From CAZFPN01 sp044370655 (GTDB lineage: Bacteria; Pseudomonadota; Alphaproteobacteria; Rickettsiales; Deianiraeaceae): 40,952 nt of DNA. Positions within the stretch are counted from its first letter, which is position 1. Each line of letters starts with the position of its first letter. A program made the translations under genes and the position numbers. The stretch covers positions 1-40,952 of the forward strand of contig JBILVD010000002.1 in the NCBI GenBank assembly GCA_044370655.1, given 5' to 3'. Below the pieces are notes generated by a model. That model had not been told where the DNA came from. It saw nothing but the letters and a program-made list of their open reading frames with translations, and did not search any database. This document shows, piece by piece, positions 1 through 9,336 of the stretch.

Positions 1-98
1 ATCTTAAGTAAGGATTTGTAATATATAACTTAAGCCTTATATCTTTTATGATTTATAACATACTTAAACTCTCATCATAAATTTCTTTAAAGATGGGG
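1..98 (+). repeat. Partial copy of a ~200-bp dispersed repeat (unit A)
   Basis: This segment holds the 3' half of the repeat that is complete at 153-353. Both share a core beginning at the CTTAAG-containing stretch and running through AACTTAAGCCTTAT to ACTTAAACTCTCATCAT. The unit here also continues into AAATTTCTTTAAAG, which is missing from unit B but present in the inverted copy at 22766-22978. The window edge cuts it, so a tandem array may extend to the left. Confidence 0.85.
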
Positions 99-152
99 AT
101 AGTATATACTCATATTACAAAAGAGAAGATTGATAGCATACTATAACAAAGA

Positions 153-353
153 GGGAGGAAGATTGGTAGTATATATTATGGAAGATTGGTAGTATATATC
201 ACATACCTCACTCTAAAGTAAAGATTTGATTTGTATCTCTCATATCTCTTTTGTGAAAACATTAATTGTGTATATTGTATCTTAAGGATTTGTAATATAT
301 AACTTAAGCCTTATGTTTTATATGCTTTATAACATACTTAAACTCTCATCATT
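153..353 (+). repeat. ~200-bp dispersed repeat, complete copy (unit B)
   Basis: The unit starts GGGAGGAAGATTGG, contains two direct copies of GAAGATTGGTAGTATATAT, and runs to CTCATCAT. A diverged third copy of the 19-bp motif (GAAGATTGATAGCATACTAT) lies just upstream near 125. The reverse complement of the whole unit appears at 22766-22978 with only a few differences, including a 6-bp ATATCT indel. No ORF of useful length crosses it, so it is non-coding DNA, possibly transcribed. Function unknown. Confidence 0.9.
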
Positions 354-672
354 TGGGAAGCCTTCAATAATGTATCATCATCTTAAACTTAGAGGAAAAA
401 AGTGCTGTTTTGTTTTAATCTTTCCTAGCGGGAACAATTATGAAATTATAAGAATATTGTGAGTGTTTTGGCTTTATAAACTTTTGTCTTTGCTTACTTT
501 GCGTGCTTTTTACTAATATAAAATTTACGTTTATTGATGATGTAAGCTTGTTTTATAATTTATTTTGTTAGAAGTTGAAGTTTTTACTGAAAAACTTTAT
601 AAAAATTTTAAAAAAATCTTGACTTAATTTTTATTTTTCTTTTAAATATAATTATTATTATTAAAAACAAAA
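354..672. other. Non-coding stretch upstream of virD4
   Basis: I see no plausible gene here. The last 60 bases are A/T runs and probably contain the virD4 promoter: TTGACT at 619-624, then TTAAAT at 642-647 with a 17-bp spacer. The virB8-B11 genes that often precede virD4 in Rickettsiales are not in this window; the 670 bases upstream hold repeats instead. Confidence 0.6.
619..647 (+). promoter_or_regulatory. Putative sigma70 promoter of virD4
   Basis: TTGACT (5/6 to the -35 consensus) and TTAAAT (4/6 to -10) are separated by 17 bp, about 25 bases before the virD4 ATG. A better TATAAT at 647-652 is too far (22 bp) from this -35. The surrounding DNA is almost all A/T, so chance matches are likely. 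Confidence 0.4.
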
Positions 673-2598
673 ATGATTGAACAAGTTAGTCAGAAATCTA
701 AAGATTTTGACCCATATGCGGACACGAGACTAGGGCAGAACATTTTAAATTCTATACTAATTCTAACGGCAATATTTTTAGTGTTAAGTTTTTTAACTTT
801 TGCAACTTCTTTCATTTTAATTGAAGGACATAAGAGATTTCTCTCCCTATTAAAAGCATATGATTATTACGACTTATTGGGAATATATAAATATTTGTGG
901 AATAGGTTTGAAATTTATATTAAATTTTTTCTTGTAAATAAGAGTAAAATTGGTTTTACAGGCAAGAATTATTTTGGAGTTAAGTTAGTTACTTCAGGCG
1001 TTTCCCCTCTTATTATGCTTTTAATATGTATAAAAATTTTTAAAATTGAGGTTTATAAAGTATTATGGCGTTTTGCCCCTGGGGAGAAATTATTTGGAGA
1101 CGCCCACTGGGCAACGCAAAAGGAAATTTCAAAGGTTGGTTTATTTAAAAAAGAAGGAATGTTAATGGGGGAGTATAAAAAAGGTAAGTATTTTATAGCA
1201 CAAGACTATCAACACGTTTTACTTTTTGCTCCAACAGGTTCTGGTAAGGGGGTTGGGTTTGTAATTCCTAATCTTTTATTTTGGAAGGAGAGTGTCTTTG
1301 TGCATGATATTAAACTTGAAAACTACGACTTAACGAGCGGATACAGGAGTGCTGTGTTAAAGCAAAAATGTTATGCTTGGATACCTGCTGCATCGGATGC
1401 TAAATCCCATTGCTATAACCCATTAGATTGGATTTCAAAAAACCCAGGGCAGATGGTAGATGACGTGCAAAAGATTGGTAACATCTTAATTGAAAAGCAA
1501 GAATTTTGGGAAAACGAAGCGAGAGCGTTGATAAATGGTATTATTCTTTATATGCTTGCAGACAAAGAAAGGCAAAAGTCTTTTGGAGAGGTTGTGCGTA
1601 TTTTAAGAAGCGACGATACTTCTTATTTGCTTGCAACGTCTCTTGACACTTTAGGCTCTGTTATGCACCCAGTTGGTTATATGAACATTGCGGCATTTTT
1701 GCAAAAGGCTGATAAGGAAAAATCGGGAGTGATTTCAACTGCTAACTCAAGGCTTGAACTTTGGGCAAACCCAATTGTAGACAAAATTACATCAAGAAGT
1801 GATTTTGATATTAGGACGTTTAAAAAAGTATGCACTTCTGTATTTGTAGGTTTAACTCCAGACAACATTCAAAGGCTTAGACCTCTGATGAGTATGTTCT
1901 ACCAACAGGCAACTCAATTCCTTTCAAGTAAAATGCCTGGTAAGGATGAGCCTTATGGAGTTATGTTTATGCTAGATGAATTCCCTACTCTTGGAAAGAT
2001 GGAGCAAATTCTTGCAGGTATTGCTTACTTTCGTGGTTATCGTGTGAAGTTATTCTTGATTGTTCAGGATACTCAACAATTAAAAGGAGTTTATGAAGAT
2101 GCTGGTATGAACTCATTCCTTTCCAACTCTACTTATCGTGTAACATATGCTGCTAACAATGTGGAAACGGCAAAACTTATATCAGAGCTTATAGGTAATA
2201 AAACAGTTGCAAGTGAGAGTATGAATAAACCTAAATATTTAGACTTAAACCCCGCTTCTCGTTCGGTTCATATGTCTAAAACGCAAAGGGCGTTGCTACT
2301 TCCTCAAGAGGTTATTACGCTTAGTCGTGATTTGCAAATTATACTAATTGAAGCGAGCTCTCCTATTATGTGTAAAAAGATAAAATACTATTCTGACCCA
2401 TTCTTTAAAAAAAGATTAATGAAGGCTCCAGCTTTACCGCAACAAAAAATTGAGATTATTGGTAAAGATGGTAAAGTGAGAGGAGTAGTAGAGGAAGGTG
2501 GTGATAAAAACGCTGATATTCCTAGCGTTAAAATGCTTGAAGGGCACCCAGAAGCAGAAAAAATGAATGAGAAAAAAGACGATAAAAAAAATGCATAA
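673..2598 (+). CDS. virD4: Type IV secretion coupling protein VirD4/TraG family
   Basis: This 641-residue protein is an inner-membrane ATPase that recruits substrates to a type IV secretion channel. Two hydrophobic segments occur near residues 27-50 and 107-125, as expected for the N-terminal membrane anchor. Walker A (APTGSGKG) is at residues 186-193 and Walker B ends in LDE at 434-436, followed by the FPTLGKM stretch typical of VirD4. The C-terminal tail is charged and disordered-looking, ending in a Lys/Asp/Glu-rich run. The gene stands alone: no virB gene is adjacent within the window. The next gene, dnaJ, starts 86 bases later. Family assignment is secure; what it secretes cannot be told from sequence. 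Confidence 0.95.
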   Translation: MIEQVSQKSKDFDPYADTRLGQNILNSILILTAIFLVLSFLTFATSFILIEGHKRFLSLLKAYDYYDLLGIYKYLWNRFEIYIKFFLVNKSKIGFTGKNYFGVKLVTSGVSPLIMLLICIKIFKIEVYKVLWRFAPGEKLFGDAHWATQKEISKVGLFKKEGMLMGEYKKGKYFIAQDYQHVLLFAPTGSGKGVGFVIPNLLFWKESVFVHDIKLENYDLTSGYRSAVLKQKCYAWIPAASDAKSHCYNPLDWISKNPGQMVDDVQKIGNILIEKQEFWENEARALINGIILYMLADKERQKSFGEVVRILRSDDTSYLLATSLDTLGSVMHPVGYMNIAAFLQKADKEKSGVISTANSRLELWANPIVDKITSRSDFDIRTFKKVCTSVFVGLTPDNIQRLRPLMSMFYQQATQFLSSKMPGKDEPYGVMFMLDEFPTLGKMEQILAGIAYFRGYRVKLFLIVQDTQQLKGVYEDAGMNSFLSNSTYRVTYAANNVETAKLISELIGNKTVASESMNKPKYLDLNPASRSVHMSKTQRALLLPQEVITLSRDLQIILIEASSPIMCKKIKYYSDPFFKKRLMKAPALPQQKIEIIGKDGKVRGVVEEGGDKNADIPSVKMLEGHPEAEKMNEKKDDKKNA

Positions 2599-2684
2599 AT
2601 GCTTGAATTATATTCTTAATTCCCTCTTGAAAAATCAAAAAATCAATATATATCTAATACATAAATATACGAATTTTAATAAAA

Positions 2685-3806
2685 ATGGCGAAGGATTATT
2701 ATGCGAGTTTAGGCGTTGCAAAGAATGCAAGTGAAGATGATGTTAAAAAAGCTTACAGAAAGCTTGCAATGCAATATCACCCAGATAAAAACCCAGGAAA
2801 TAAAAAGGCGGAAGAGAAGTTTAAAGAAATCAGTGAGGCATATGCTGTTTTAAGTGATGCGGAAAAACGTGCAAAATATGATAGATATGGCAGTGCGGAA
2901 GATATGGGGGGCTTTGGTGGAGGCGGATTTGACTTTGGTGGAGGCGGATTTGGTGGCTTTAATGATATTTTCAATGAATTTTTTGGAGGTGGAAGTGGGC
3001 AGAGAACTTCTCGTAAGACAACATTTCAAGGAGAAGATGGGGCAGACTTAAGGTATAATATATCAATGTCTTTAAGGGATGTTTATTATGGAATTGAAAA
3101 GAAAATCTCCTTTTCTACATTTGTTTTCTGCTCTCCTTGTGGGGGAAGTGGGGGCAAAGATGGCGCTAAACCAGTTGCATGCAAAACATGTAAGGGAAGT
3201 GGTGCGGTTAGAAGACAGCAAGGATTTTTTATGATTGAAAGCCCTTGTGGATCTTGCGGTGGAAGTGGAGGAGTTATAGCTGAAAAATGTACTATGTGCC
3301 GTGGAGAAGGGAGAGTTTCTAAAGAAAAAACAATTGATGTTAAAATTCCCGCAGGGGTTGTAGATGGGCAAAGAATTAGGTTGACGGGAGAAGGAGAAGC
3401 GGGAGTTAGGGGGGGAAAAATGGGAGATTTGTATGTTTTTGTTTCTGTATTAAAGCATGACTTTTTTGAAAGAGAGGGGGACGACTTGACATGCTCGGCT
3501 GTAATACCTTTCTCGGATGCAATTCTTGGAGGAGAGATTGAAATTCCTCTATTAAATGGATCTAAAGAGAAAGTTAAAATTCCAGAAGGCGTGCAATATG
3601 GAGATGTTTCTATTATTAGAGAAAAGGGGTTGCCTATTTTAAATACAAAACGTTTTGGGAACCTGCGTGTAAAGTTTATTTTGGAAACTCCAGTAAAATT
3701 AACGGAAGAGCAAAAAGCTATTATCAAGCAGTTTAAATCTAACTTGGGCACTTCTTCTAGCCCTAAATCTGATAGTTTTTTGTCTAAATTGCGTAAATTT
3801 TTTTAA
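2685..3806 (+). CDS. dnaJ: Chaperone DnaJ (Hsp40)
   Basis: This 373-residue protein is the co-chaperone that stimulates DnaK ATPase and delivers unfolded proteins. The J domain (about 1-70) has the HPD motif at residues 33-35. A Gly/Phe-rich linker follows at about 72-105. Four CxxCxGxG zinc-binding repeats lie between about residues 149 and 210 (CSPC, CKTC, CGSC, CTMC). The C-terminal substrate-binding domains are intact, so it is a full-length type I DnaJ. dnaK is not adjacent. The stop is 5 bases before the rsmA start, so the two are almost certainly co-transcribed. The start has no clear Shine-Dalgarno sequence, only an A/T-rich leader. Confidence 0.97.
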   Translation: MAKDYYASLGVAKNASEDDVKKAYRKLAMQYHPDKNPGNKKAEEKFKEISEAYAVLSDAEKRAKYDRYGSAEDMGGFGGGGFDFGGGGFGGFNDIFNEFFGGGSGQRTSRKTTFQGEDGADLRYNISMSLRDVYYGIEKKISFSTFVFCSPCGGSGGKDGAKPVACKTCKGSGAVRRQQGFFMIESPCGSCGGSGGVIAEKCTMCRGEGRVSKEKTIDVKIPAGVVDGQRIRLTGEGEAGVRGGKMGDLYVFVSVLKHDFFEREGDDLTCSAVIPFSDAILGGEIEIPLLNGSKEKVKIPEGVQYGDVSIIREKGLPILNTKRFGNLRVKFILETPVKLTEEQKAIIKQFKSNLGTSSSPKSDSFLSKLRKFF

Positions 3807-3811
3807 TTTAA

Positions 3812-4564
3812 ATGCTTAGCATTGCAGAAATTATAAAAAAATATCACATTTTGGCGAATAAATCTCTAGGGCAAAATTTTTTAATGAATGATGAAATTTG
3901 CAAAAAAATTGCTTTAGCAGGTGAGGTGAAAATAGATGACACAATTTTTGAAGTGGGGCCTGGGCTTGGAAGCTTGACTAGGTTTTTAATTGAAAGTGGG
4001 GCAGGTAAGGTTTATTTAATTGAAAAAGACAAAAGATTTTTGGATATATTAAAAACTGAGTATATGGGAAGCTTTGAAATTCTTCATACAGATGCTTTAA
4101 AGTTTGACTTCTCTAGCTACTCTAATTTTAAAATTATTGCTAATTTACCTTACAACATTGGAACGGAGCTTTTAACTAGATGGATTTGCCTTGAAAATAG
4201 ACCAAAAATAATGGTATTGATGCTTCAAAAAGAAGTTGTGGAAAGAATAATTTCAAAACCTAAAACAAAGGATTATGGCAGGCTTTCGGTGCTTTGTCAG
4301 GCTTTTTATGATTGTGAAAAGTTATTTGATGTTGCAAGGGGCTCTTTTTACCCTGCACCAAATGTAACTTCAAGTGTTGTTAGGCTTTCTAGTAAAAATC
4401 TCAAATTAGATGCAAAAAAGTTAGGAATAATAACGGAAAGGCTCTTCTCTTCTCGCAGAAAAATCCTTAAAAATGCATTATTTTCACTTAACATTCAAAG
4501 GGAGGATTTAGCACAAAAAAGAGCGGAAGAACTTTTAATTGAAGATTTTCTCTCTCTGTTGTAA
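3812..4564 (+). CDS. rsmA: 16S rRNA (adenine1518/1519-N6,N6)-dimethyltransferase
   Basis: RsmA (KsgA) dimethylates the two adjacent adenosines in the 3' terminal hairpin of 16S rRNA late in 30S assembly, using S-adenosylmethionine. At 250 residues it is slightly shorter than the usual 260-275. Recognisable motifs are LGQNFL near residue 19, the SAM-binding EVGPGLGSLT near 46-55, and the catalytic NLPYN near 111. It lies 5 bases downstream of dnaJ and converges with cca, whose stop is 12 bases away. Nothing unusual is seen. Confidence 0.96.
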   Translation: MLSIAEIIKKYHILANKSLGQNFLMNDEICKKIALAGEVKIDDTIFEVGPGLGSLTRFLIESGAGKVYLIEKDKRFLDILKTEYMGSFEILHTDALKFDFSSYSNFKIIANLPYNIGTELLTRWICLENRPKIMVLMLQKEVVERIISKPKTKDYGRLSVLCQAFYDCEKLFDVARGSFYPAPNVTSSVVRLSSKNLKLDAKKLGIITERLFSSRRKILKNALFSLNIQREDLAQKRAEELLIEDFLSLL

Positions 4565-4576
4565 AAACTTGCAAAA

Positions 4577-5629
4577 CTATTGTATGGACTTACAAAAAAC
4601 CTCTAATCTCTTTTGAAATTCTTTTGAAATATCCGCCCCCATAAATCCTTCACTAATTATATCTTGAATGGAAAATGGGATTTTTGGTAAATTTGTAAAA
4701 TTGAAATTCTCCATCTCACCTAAGCTTTTTGCAATTAAAGTTAAGCTTGTAAATACATCACTCTCAAGCGTATAAAAAAGCATATAAATACTATGTTTTT
4801 GCTTTAAATTAAATCTTACATTATTATATAGATTGATGAACTTTTTTTGTTTTGCCGTGTAAAGAAAATTAGAGCAAAAATCGCCTGCATTAAGCACAAG
4901 CAGTCTTTCAAAGGGAGTTTGAGGGAGAGATGTTTGCAAGTGCCAATCTTTTGGGTTTAATATTCCTGCCTCTATCATTTTTGAAATTGTAAATTTAATT
5001 TTATCTGCACTTCCTGTTAAAAGTTTTAACATTTCGGAGGTTACACGCTCTTTAGAAATTTTTGATAAGCCATCTTTTTTTTTACTGCACGCTTTAAAGC
5101 CATCTTCATCAAGCTCACTTCCGTAAAGGCAGAAGAAGCGAAAAAAACGCCAAATTCTTAAGTAATCTTCTTCTATTCTATATTCTGGATTGCCAATAAA
5201 ACGCACTTTTTTAGCTTTTAAATCGGGCATTCCCCCGTGAAAGTCAAAAATATCACCTCCCTCGTTCATGTAAAGAGCGTTTATGGTGAAGTCCCTCCTT
5301 TTAGAATCCTCTTCAAAGCTTGGGGTAAAAATCATATCAGCATGCCTACCATTGCAATTTTCGTCTCTTCTTGTTGAGGTGATTTCAAACACTCGACCTT
5401 GAAAAATTACTATATTTGTTGCGTATTTGGTAATAACTTTTGCTCCTGCTTTTTTAAATATTGTTGATACGCTTTCAACTGGCAAATTAATTGCAAGGTC
5501 CACATCTCCTTGTTCTAAAGGCGTATTTCTAAGAATAAAGTCCCTCACTGCTCCTCCTACAAACCTTGCTTCTCCTCCTGCTTGTTTTGCAATTTGAAAT
5601 ACCTTGCTCAAAATTTGTGAATGTTTCAT
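4577..5629 (-). CDS. cca: CCA tRNA nucleotidyltransferase / poly(A) polymerase family
   Basis: This enzyme adds or repairs the 3' CCA end of tRNAs. It is a class II nucleotidyltransferase: FVGGAVRDFIL near the N terminus binds the nucleotide, GDVDLAI supplies the catalytic acidic pair, and RRDFTINALY is the next family motif. I chose the ATG giving MKHSQIL (350 residues) because the longer frame, starting at 5674, adds a 15-residue Lys-rich leader not expected in the family. The gene is monocistronic and is back-to-back with the tRNA-Pro gene. The class (CCA-adding, A-adding or poly(A) polymerase) is not settled by these motifs. Confidence 0.9.
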   Translation of the reverse strand: MKHSQILSKVFQIAKQAGGEARFVGGAVRDFILRNTPLEQGDVDLAINLPVESVSTIFKKAGAKVITKYATNIVIFQGRVFEITSTRRDENCNGRHADMIFTPSFEEDSKRRDFTINALYMNEGGDIFDFHGGMPDLKAKKVRFIGNPEYRIEEDYLRIWRFFRFFCLYGSELDEDGFKACSKKKDGLSKISKERVTSEMLKLLTGSADKIKFTISKMIEAGILNPKDWHLQTSLPQTPFERLLVLNAGDFCSNFLYTAKQKKFINLYNNVRFNLKQKHSIYMLFYTLESDVFTSLTLIAKSLGEMENFNFTNLPKIPFSIQDIISEGFMGADISKEFQKRLEVFCKSIQ

Positions 5630-5683
5630 AAATTTCTTTTTGTATTTTATAAAATGTATTTTTGAAAAAAGCAATAAAAAAGC

Positions 5684-5711
5684 TTGACAAAGTAAAAATA
5701 TATCCTAATAT
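5684..5711 (+). promoter_or_regulatory. Putative promoter of tRNA-Pro
   Basis: A perfect -35 hexamer TTGACA (5684-5689) is followed after 16 bp by TAATAT (5706-5711). A TATAAT at 5715-5720 is too far for this -35. The tRNA begins 18 bases after the -10 end. Confidence 0.55.
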
Positions 5712-5729
5712 TTATATAATAAAATTGCT

Positions 5730-5807
5730 CGGGGTGTAGCGTAGCCTGGCTAGCGCATCTGGTTTGGGACCAGAGGGTCGGGGGTTCAAATCCCTCCACC
5801 CCGACCA
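5730..5807 (+). tRNA. tRNA-Pro (anticodon UGG)
   Basis: The acceptor stem pairs CGGGGTG with CACCCCG, followed by discriminator A and an encoded CCA end. The anticodon stem TCTGG/CCAGA encloses the loop TTTGGGA, with TGG at positions 34-36. The T arm contains GTTCAAATC. The cloverleaf is complete, with no intron. It is the only tRNA recognised in the window. Confidence 0.96.
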
Positions 5808-5841
5808 TATTTTTTTAAACTCAAAAATATTCATTATTATC

Positions 5842-8800
5842 TCAAACCAACGTTACCTTGAAGTCAAAAACTATCTTACCTTTAACAAAATAACTCTCCC
5901 CGATTGTTTTAAAAAATTCTCCTGCAATTTCCATCTCAACTGGAATGGATTTAAAAATTTCATCTTCAAAATCTCTAAAATCTTTTTTAGAGGCAAAAAC
6001 CCAATATAACTTGGTTCCTTCTTTTAAAAATTCTACACCTTTAGAGGCTATAAAAATCATGTCATTTAATTTGTAGTTAGAGCAAAGTGGGATTGAATAG
6101 TCCTTACTGCCTTGCTTTACTATAAATTCACTCTTGGTTTTGTGTTTAGGGAGGAAGGCTAGTTCGCTAGGATTCTGAACTAAAATAAAACTATCCGCCC
6201 CTAATTTATGCTCTATAATACTGCGATTTCTAATAAAATTAGAAAGTGAAAAAACTCCATTTCCTTTATAGGTTATTGTTTTAAAAATGCAAAGTTCAAA
6301 ACCTATAATTGCCATATTTTCTTGGTTGGATTTTAATTTTTTGGTCTCCTCTTCATCTTCTACCAAAATTTCTAAATAAGAGGATTTATCTAGGAAGTAT
6401 TTAGAAACACCGCTCTCCAGCCTTCCTTGCACTATTTTACCTAAAACTCTTTTGGTTGAAATATCCCCTACTAGCCTGTCTTCAAAAAATACTCTTCCGC
6501 CAGTTTTGTTTGCAAAAATTTTAAATTTGTCTTTGAAAATTTCAAGAGAAAATGCATCAAATTCTTCTTCTAAGATGTTTAAAAGCAAGTCATTTGTCTC
6601 CTCTTTAAAGCCTAAAAATGGAGTGATTTCAGGTGTTGCAACTCCTTCTAAAAAAACATTAAAATCGTTATCAATTTTTACATCTTCAATAAAAAATTTG
6701 CCTTCTAAAAGCTCAATCACATCTCCTGCTTTTATATCTTCTTCAAAAAATGGTAGGCAGATGCTTTTTCTAAACTTCTCAACACGCTTTACTTGTAAAA
6801 TGTTTTTTGCTATGTCCATTGCTTTTTCCTTGCTTAAGATTATAGGGGCAGAAAATTTAATGCCTTCGTTAAAGTAAGATGTCTCGCTTCCATAATTAAA
6901 GTGAATTACTGTGGGCTCGTATTTGTTTAACTTATCTATAAAAGAGAAAGATATGGAGGAAGGAAGGCTTGCAAAGCTTAAGCTTTGGTCGTAGTCACTC
7001 ACTGCCCTTTTTTTAAGCTTAATAAGGGATTTTGTTTTGATTTTTTGCTCGTTTGCAAGTTGAATTGAGCAGAATTTTAAACCTTTTTCGCTTTCTACTA
7101 TTTTAACCATAAAAATTTGACAAAGCTTTTCTATGTAGGCTCCAAATGAAGTTGAATTATCAATATAAAGCCCTTCTATTCTTTCATCTACGCATTCAAA
7201 TTCTATCTCTTCCTCAAAAATGCCAGACTTAAAACAAAGCTCTCTAACGACTTCATTAAAAGTATTTGCCCCTAATTTGCCATTAAGCCAATGTCCCCTT
7301 TGCCATAAATCTCCATCACTCCAAATATCCTTTCTTTGAGGAAAAAACGGATAAGGGCGAAGGTCGTAGCACCATACAAATGCGTTTTCTATTATATCGT
7401 TGTTTTCTCTTATAAACTCAAGGGTTGCAAGAAGAGCTTCTCTTTGTGCCTCAAAGTCCACCACTCCACGAGAAAATTTTGGAAGAAAGCTCTCTTTTGA
7501 TGTTGGGTCAAAAAATACATTCGGTTGATTAGAGCATAAATCTAATGAAGGGAAGCCAAATTCTGTGAACCATATCTTTTTAGAATTTGGTTTAAATGCG
7601 GTTTTTGAGCCATCTATGTTTATATGCTCGTTTGAGAGAAACCATCTTAGATTTTTCCATGCAAAATTTGGAGATTGATATGTCCTTTTTTCTCCGTTTT
7701 CAAAGTAAAAATCCCATCCCTCTCCTGCTTGCCAACATTGCTTTATCTCTTCTAAAGTAGGTTTTTGAGTTGCGTGAGTAAGTGGGAAGTAAGCGTCTAT
7801 ACCTATAAAATCAATGTGAGGGCTTGACCACAGGGCATCCATATTATAAAAACCTTTATGACTGTGATACTCTGACCAGTCCGAGGCATATGTAAGCTTT
7901 AAGTTTTGATATCTATCTTTTATTGTATTAGCAAGTTTTGCAAATTCCAAAACAGCAGGAAAGCTCCCATCAATATCCATTATCTCGGTTAAGCCCTTCA
8001 TCTCTGAACCTATAATAAAAACATCGCATAAATTATGCACGAGGTTAGCGTAATGTAAAATAAAGTTATTGTATCCATCGCTTTTATTAAAAAATCTCGC
8101 TACATCTTTTGCCTCACCTGTCATTCTTCCTCTCCACGGCTTTTCTTCTGTGTCAATAAAAATCATAGGGTAGAAGACAATTTTATATCCCCTACTTCTT
8201 AATTCTTTTAATATATTTGCAACGGAAATATCGGAGACGGTTCCTCCATAATTCAGGCTTCCATCAGGGCGACGAGAAACCTCTTTAACTTGCCATCTTT
8301 CTTTGCCAGCAACGTTCCATTTTATAGGATAAGAAGCGGATTTATTATCGTTAAACTCCACGGCGGGGAATATGGAAGCAAGGGAGATTTCCGTGCTATC
8401 TACAAACCAAGTAACAACAAGGGAAACCCACTCTAGGTTTGGTAAATCTTCTTTTAATTGATTTAAGGCTACAATTGCATCTGCCTCTCTTTTATTTGTG
8501 TTATTATTAGAATGCTTTATTTTTCCACTCGGTTTAAGTGTTTGAGGATTGATAAATATACCTTTATAGACAGCGTTTATGGAAGTTTCGTAGACAAACT
8601 CTCCGCTCCCTGGCATAAGATTAACACCTTTTATAGATTGTTTTAATTGCATAACTTTGCTATTTAGCTTGCCAAAATTAGCCCTTTTAATAAAAAACTC
8701 AAATTTGGGAAGAGTATTGCCAAAATCAGAGAGGTTAAAGTCTTCAAAAACAGCATAACATAAACCTCTAAACGCAGGTGAGCCTTCGGATTTTTCTTTT

Positions 8801-9255
8801 GAAAGTAGAGGGTCTGGTTCTTGAATTTTACTCCCTTTGTAAAACCTGAAGTTATAGTTTAAAACATCAATTGAAGCTCCATTTATATAAACGCCCAGCA
8901 AGTCATCTACCTCGCCTTCGCAAATTGCAATTATGAGATCTATTTTATACTCTACTCTTGCATCGTTAATAGTGTTTAAGGGTGTAAAATGCAATATATC
9001 TGCCAAAAAATTAGGTATTAACGAAACTGCTCCATATGAAACTTTTTTAATATCACTAGTCCAAATTATATTACCTGAAAGAAGCACCTCCCCAAACACG
9101 ATTGGAATGCTCCTCTCTAAAGTTCTTGTTTGCATGCGAATGTTTTCGAGAGTTAAGTCTTGGTCTTCTTTTTTAGGGTAAAGTTGATTTTTGATACTTA
9201 AAGAACCTTTCTTAAAAAGTTGTTTGATGCCTATATTTAGCAAGCTAGAAAACAT
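5842..9255 (-). CDS. Gene transfer agent/phage tail host-specificity protein (gp15-like, TIM-barrel)
   Basis: This 1137-residue protein resembles the alphaproteobacterial GTA baseplate/host-specificity protein (gp15 of the Rhodobacter agent). The N-terminal part has IPIVFGEVLLSGNIIWTSDIKK, matching the phage-tail start of the family. A glycoside-hydrolase-like TIM-barrel domain spans about residues 390-700, with recognisable stretches ASDWSEYHSH, DFIGIDAYFP, WFTEFGFPSLD, NQPNVFFDP, WCYDLRPYPFFP and GHWLNGKLG. A phage-tail domain follows and the C terminus is beta-rich. Length is close to other family members and the frame is open throughout, so it is under coding constraint. No other GTA gene is in the window. 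It lies downstream of ygfZ-like and rnhA on the same strand and ends in TGA. Confidence 0.88.
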   Translation of the reverse strand: MFSSLLNIGIKQLFKKGSLSIKNQLYPKKEDQDLTLENIRMQTRTLERSIPIVFGEVLLSGNIIWTSDIKKVSYGAVSLIPNFLADILHFTPLNTINDARVEYKIDLIIAICEGEVDDLLGVYINGASIDVLNYNFRFYKGSKIQEPDPLLSKEKSEGSPAFRGLCYAVFEDFNLSDFGNTLPKFEFFIKRANFGKLNSKVMQLKQSIKGVNLMPGSGEFVYETSINAVYKGIFINPQTLKPSGKIKHSNNNTNKREADAIVALNQLKEDLPNLEWVSLVVTWFVDSTEISLASIFPAVEFNDNKSASYPIKWNVAGKERWQVKEVSRRPDGSLNYGGTVSDISVANILKELRSRGYKIVFYPMIFIDTEEKPWRGRMTGEAKDVARFFNKSDGYNNFILHYANLVHNLCDVFIIGSEMKGLTEIMDIDGSFPAVLEFAKLANTIKDRYQNLKLTYASDWSEYHSHKGFYNMDALWSSPHIDFIGIDAYFPLTHATQKPTLEEIKQCWQAGEGWDFYFENGEKRTYQSPNFAWKNLRWFLSNEHINIDGSKTAFKPNSKKIWFTEFGFPSLDLCSNQPNVFFDPTSKESFLPKFSRGVVDFEAQREALLATLEFIRENNDIIENAFVWCYDLRPYPFFPQRKDIWSDGDLWQRGHWLNGKLGANTFNEVVRELCFKSGIFEEEIEFECVDERIEGLYIDNSTSFGAYIEKLCQIFMVKIVESEKGLKFCSIQLANEQKIKTKSLIKLKKRAVSDYDQSLSFASLPSSISFSFIDKLNKYEPTVIHFNYGSETSYFNEGIKFSAPIILSKEKAMDIAKNILQVKRVEKFRKSICLPFFEEDIKAGDVIELLEGKFFIEDVKIDNDFNVFLEGVATPEITPFLGFKEETNDLLLNILEEEFDAFSLEIFKDKFKIFANKTGGRVFFEDRLVGDISTKRVLGKIVQGRLESGVSKYFLDKSSYLEILVEDEEETKKLKSNQENMAIIGFELCIFKTITYKGNGVFSLSNFIRNRSIIEHKLGADSFILVQNPSELAFLPKHKTKSEFIVKQGSKDYSIPLCSNYKLNDMIFIASKGVEFLKEGTKLYWVFASKKDFRDFEDEIFKSIPVEMEIAGEFFKTIGESYFVKGKIVFDFKVTLV

Positions 9256-9336
9256 AAAAAATAAAATAATCTAGCATTTTTAATGCAAAAAATATTTTTC
9301 TGTAAGCAGATATAACTTAATGGAGCTATTTAACGT

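Noticed and set aside
153..353. CRISPR array or tRNA-like element in the left repeats
   Set aside because: The 19-bp motif occurs only two or three times without regular spacers, and no cas gene or cloverleaf is present.
3086..3751. 221-residue minus-strand frame opposite dnaJ
   Set aside because: It is the complement of the Gly-rich, codon-biased dnaJ sequence (Pro-rich translation). dnaJ is complete and certain.
5764..6009. 81-residue plus-strand frame starting inside the tRNA gene
   Set aside because: It begins within tRNA-Pro and runs antisense to the end of gp15. It is a shadow frame without a Shine-Dalgarno sequence.
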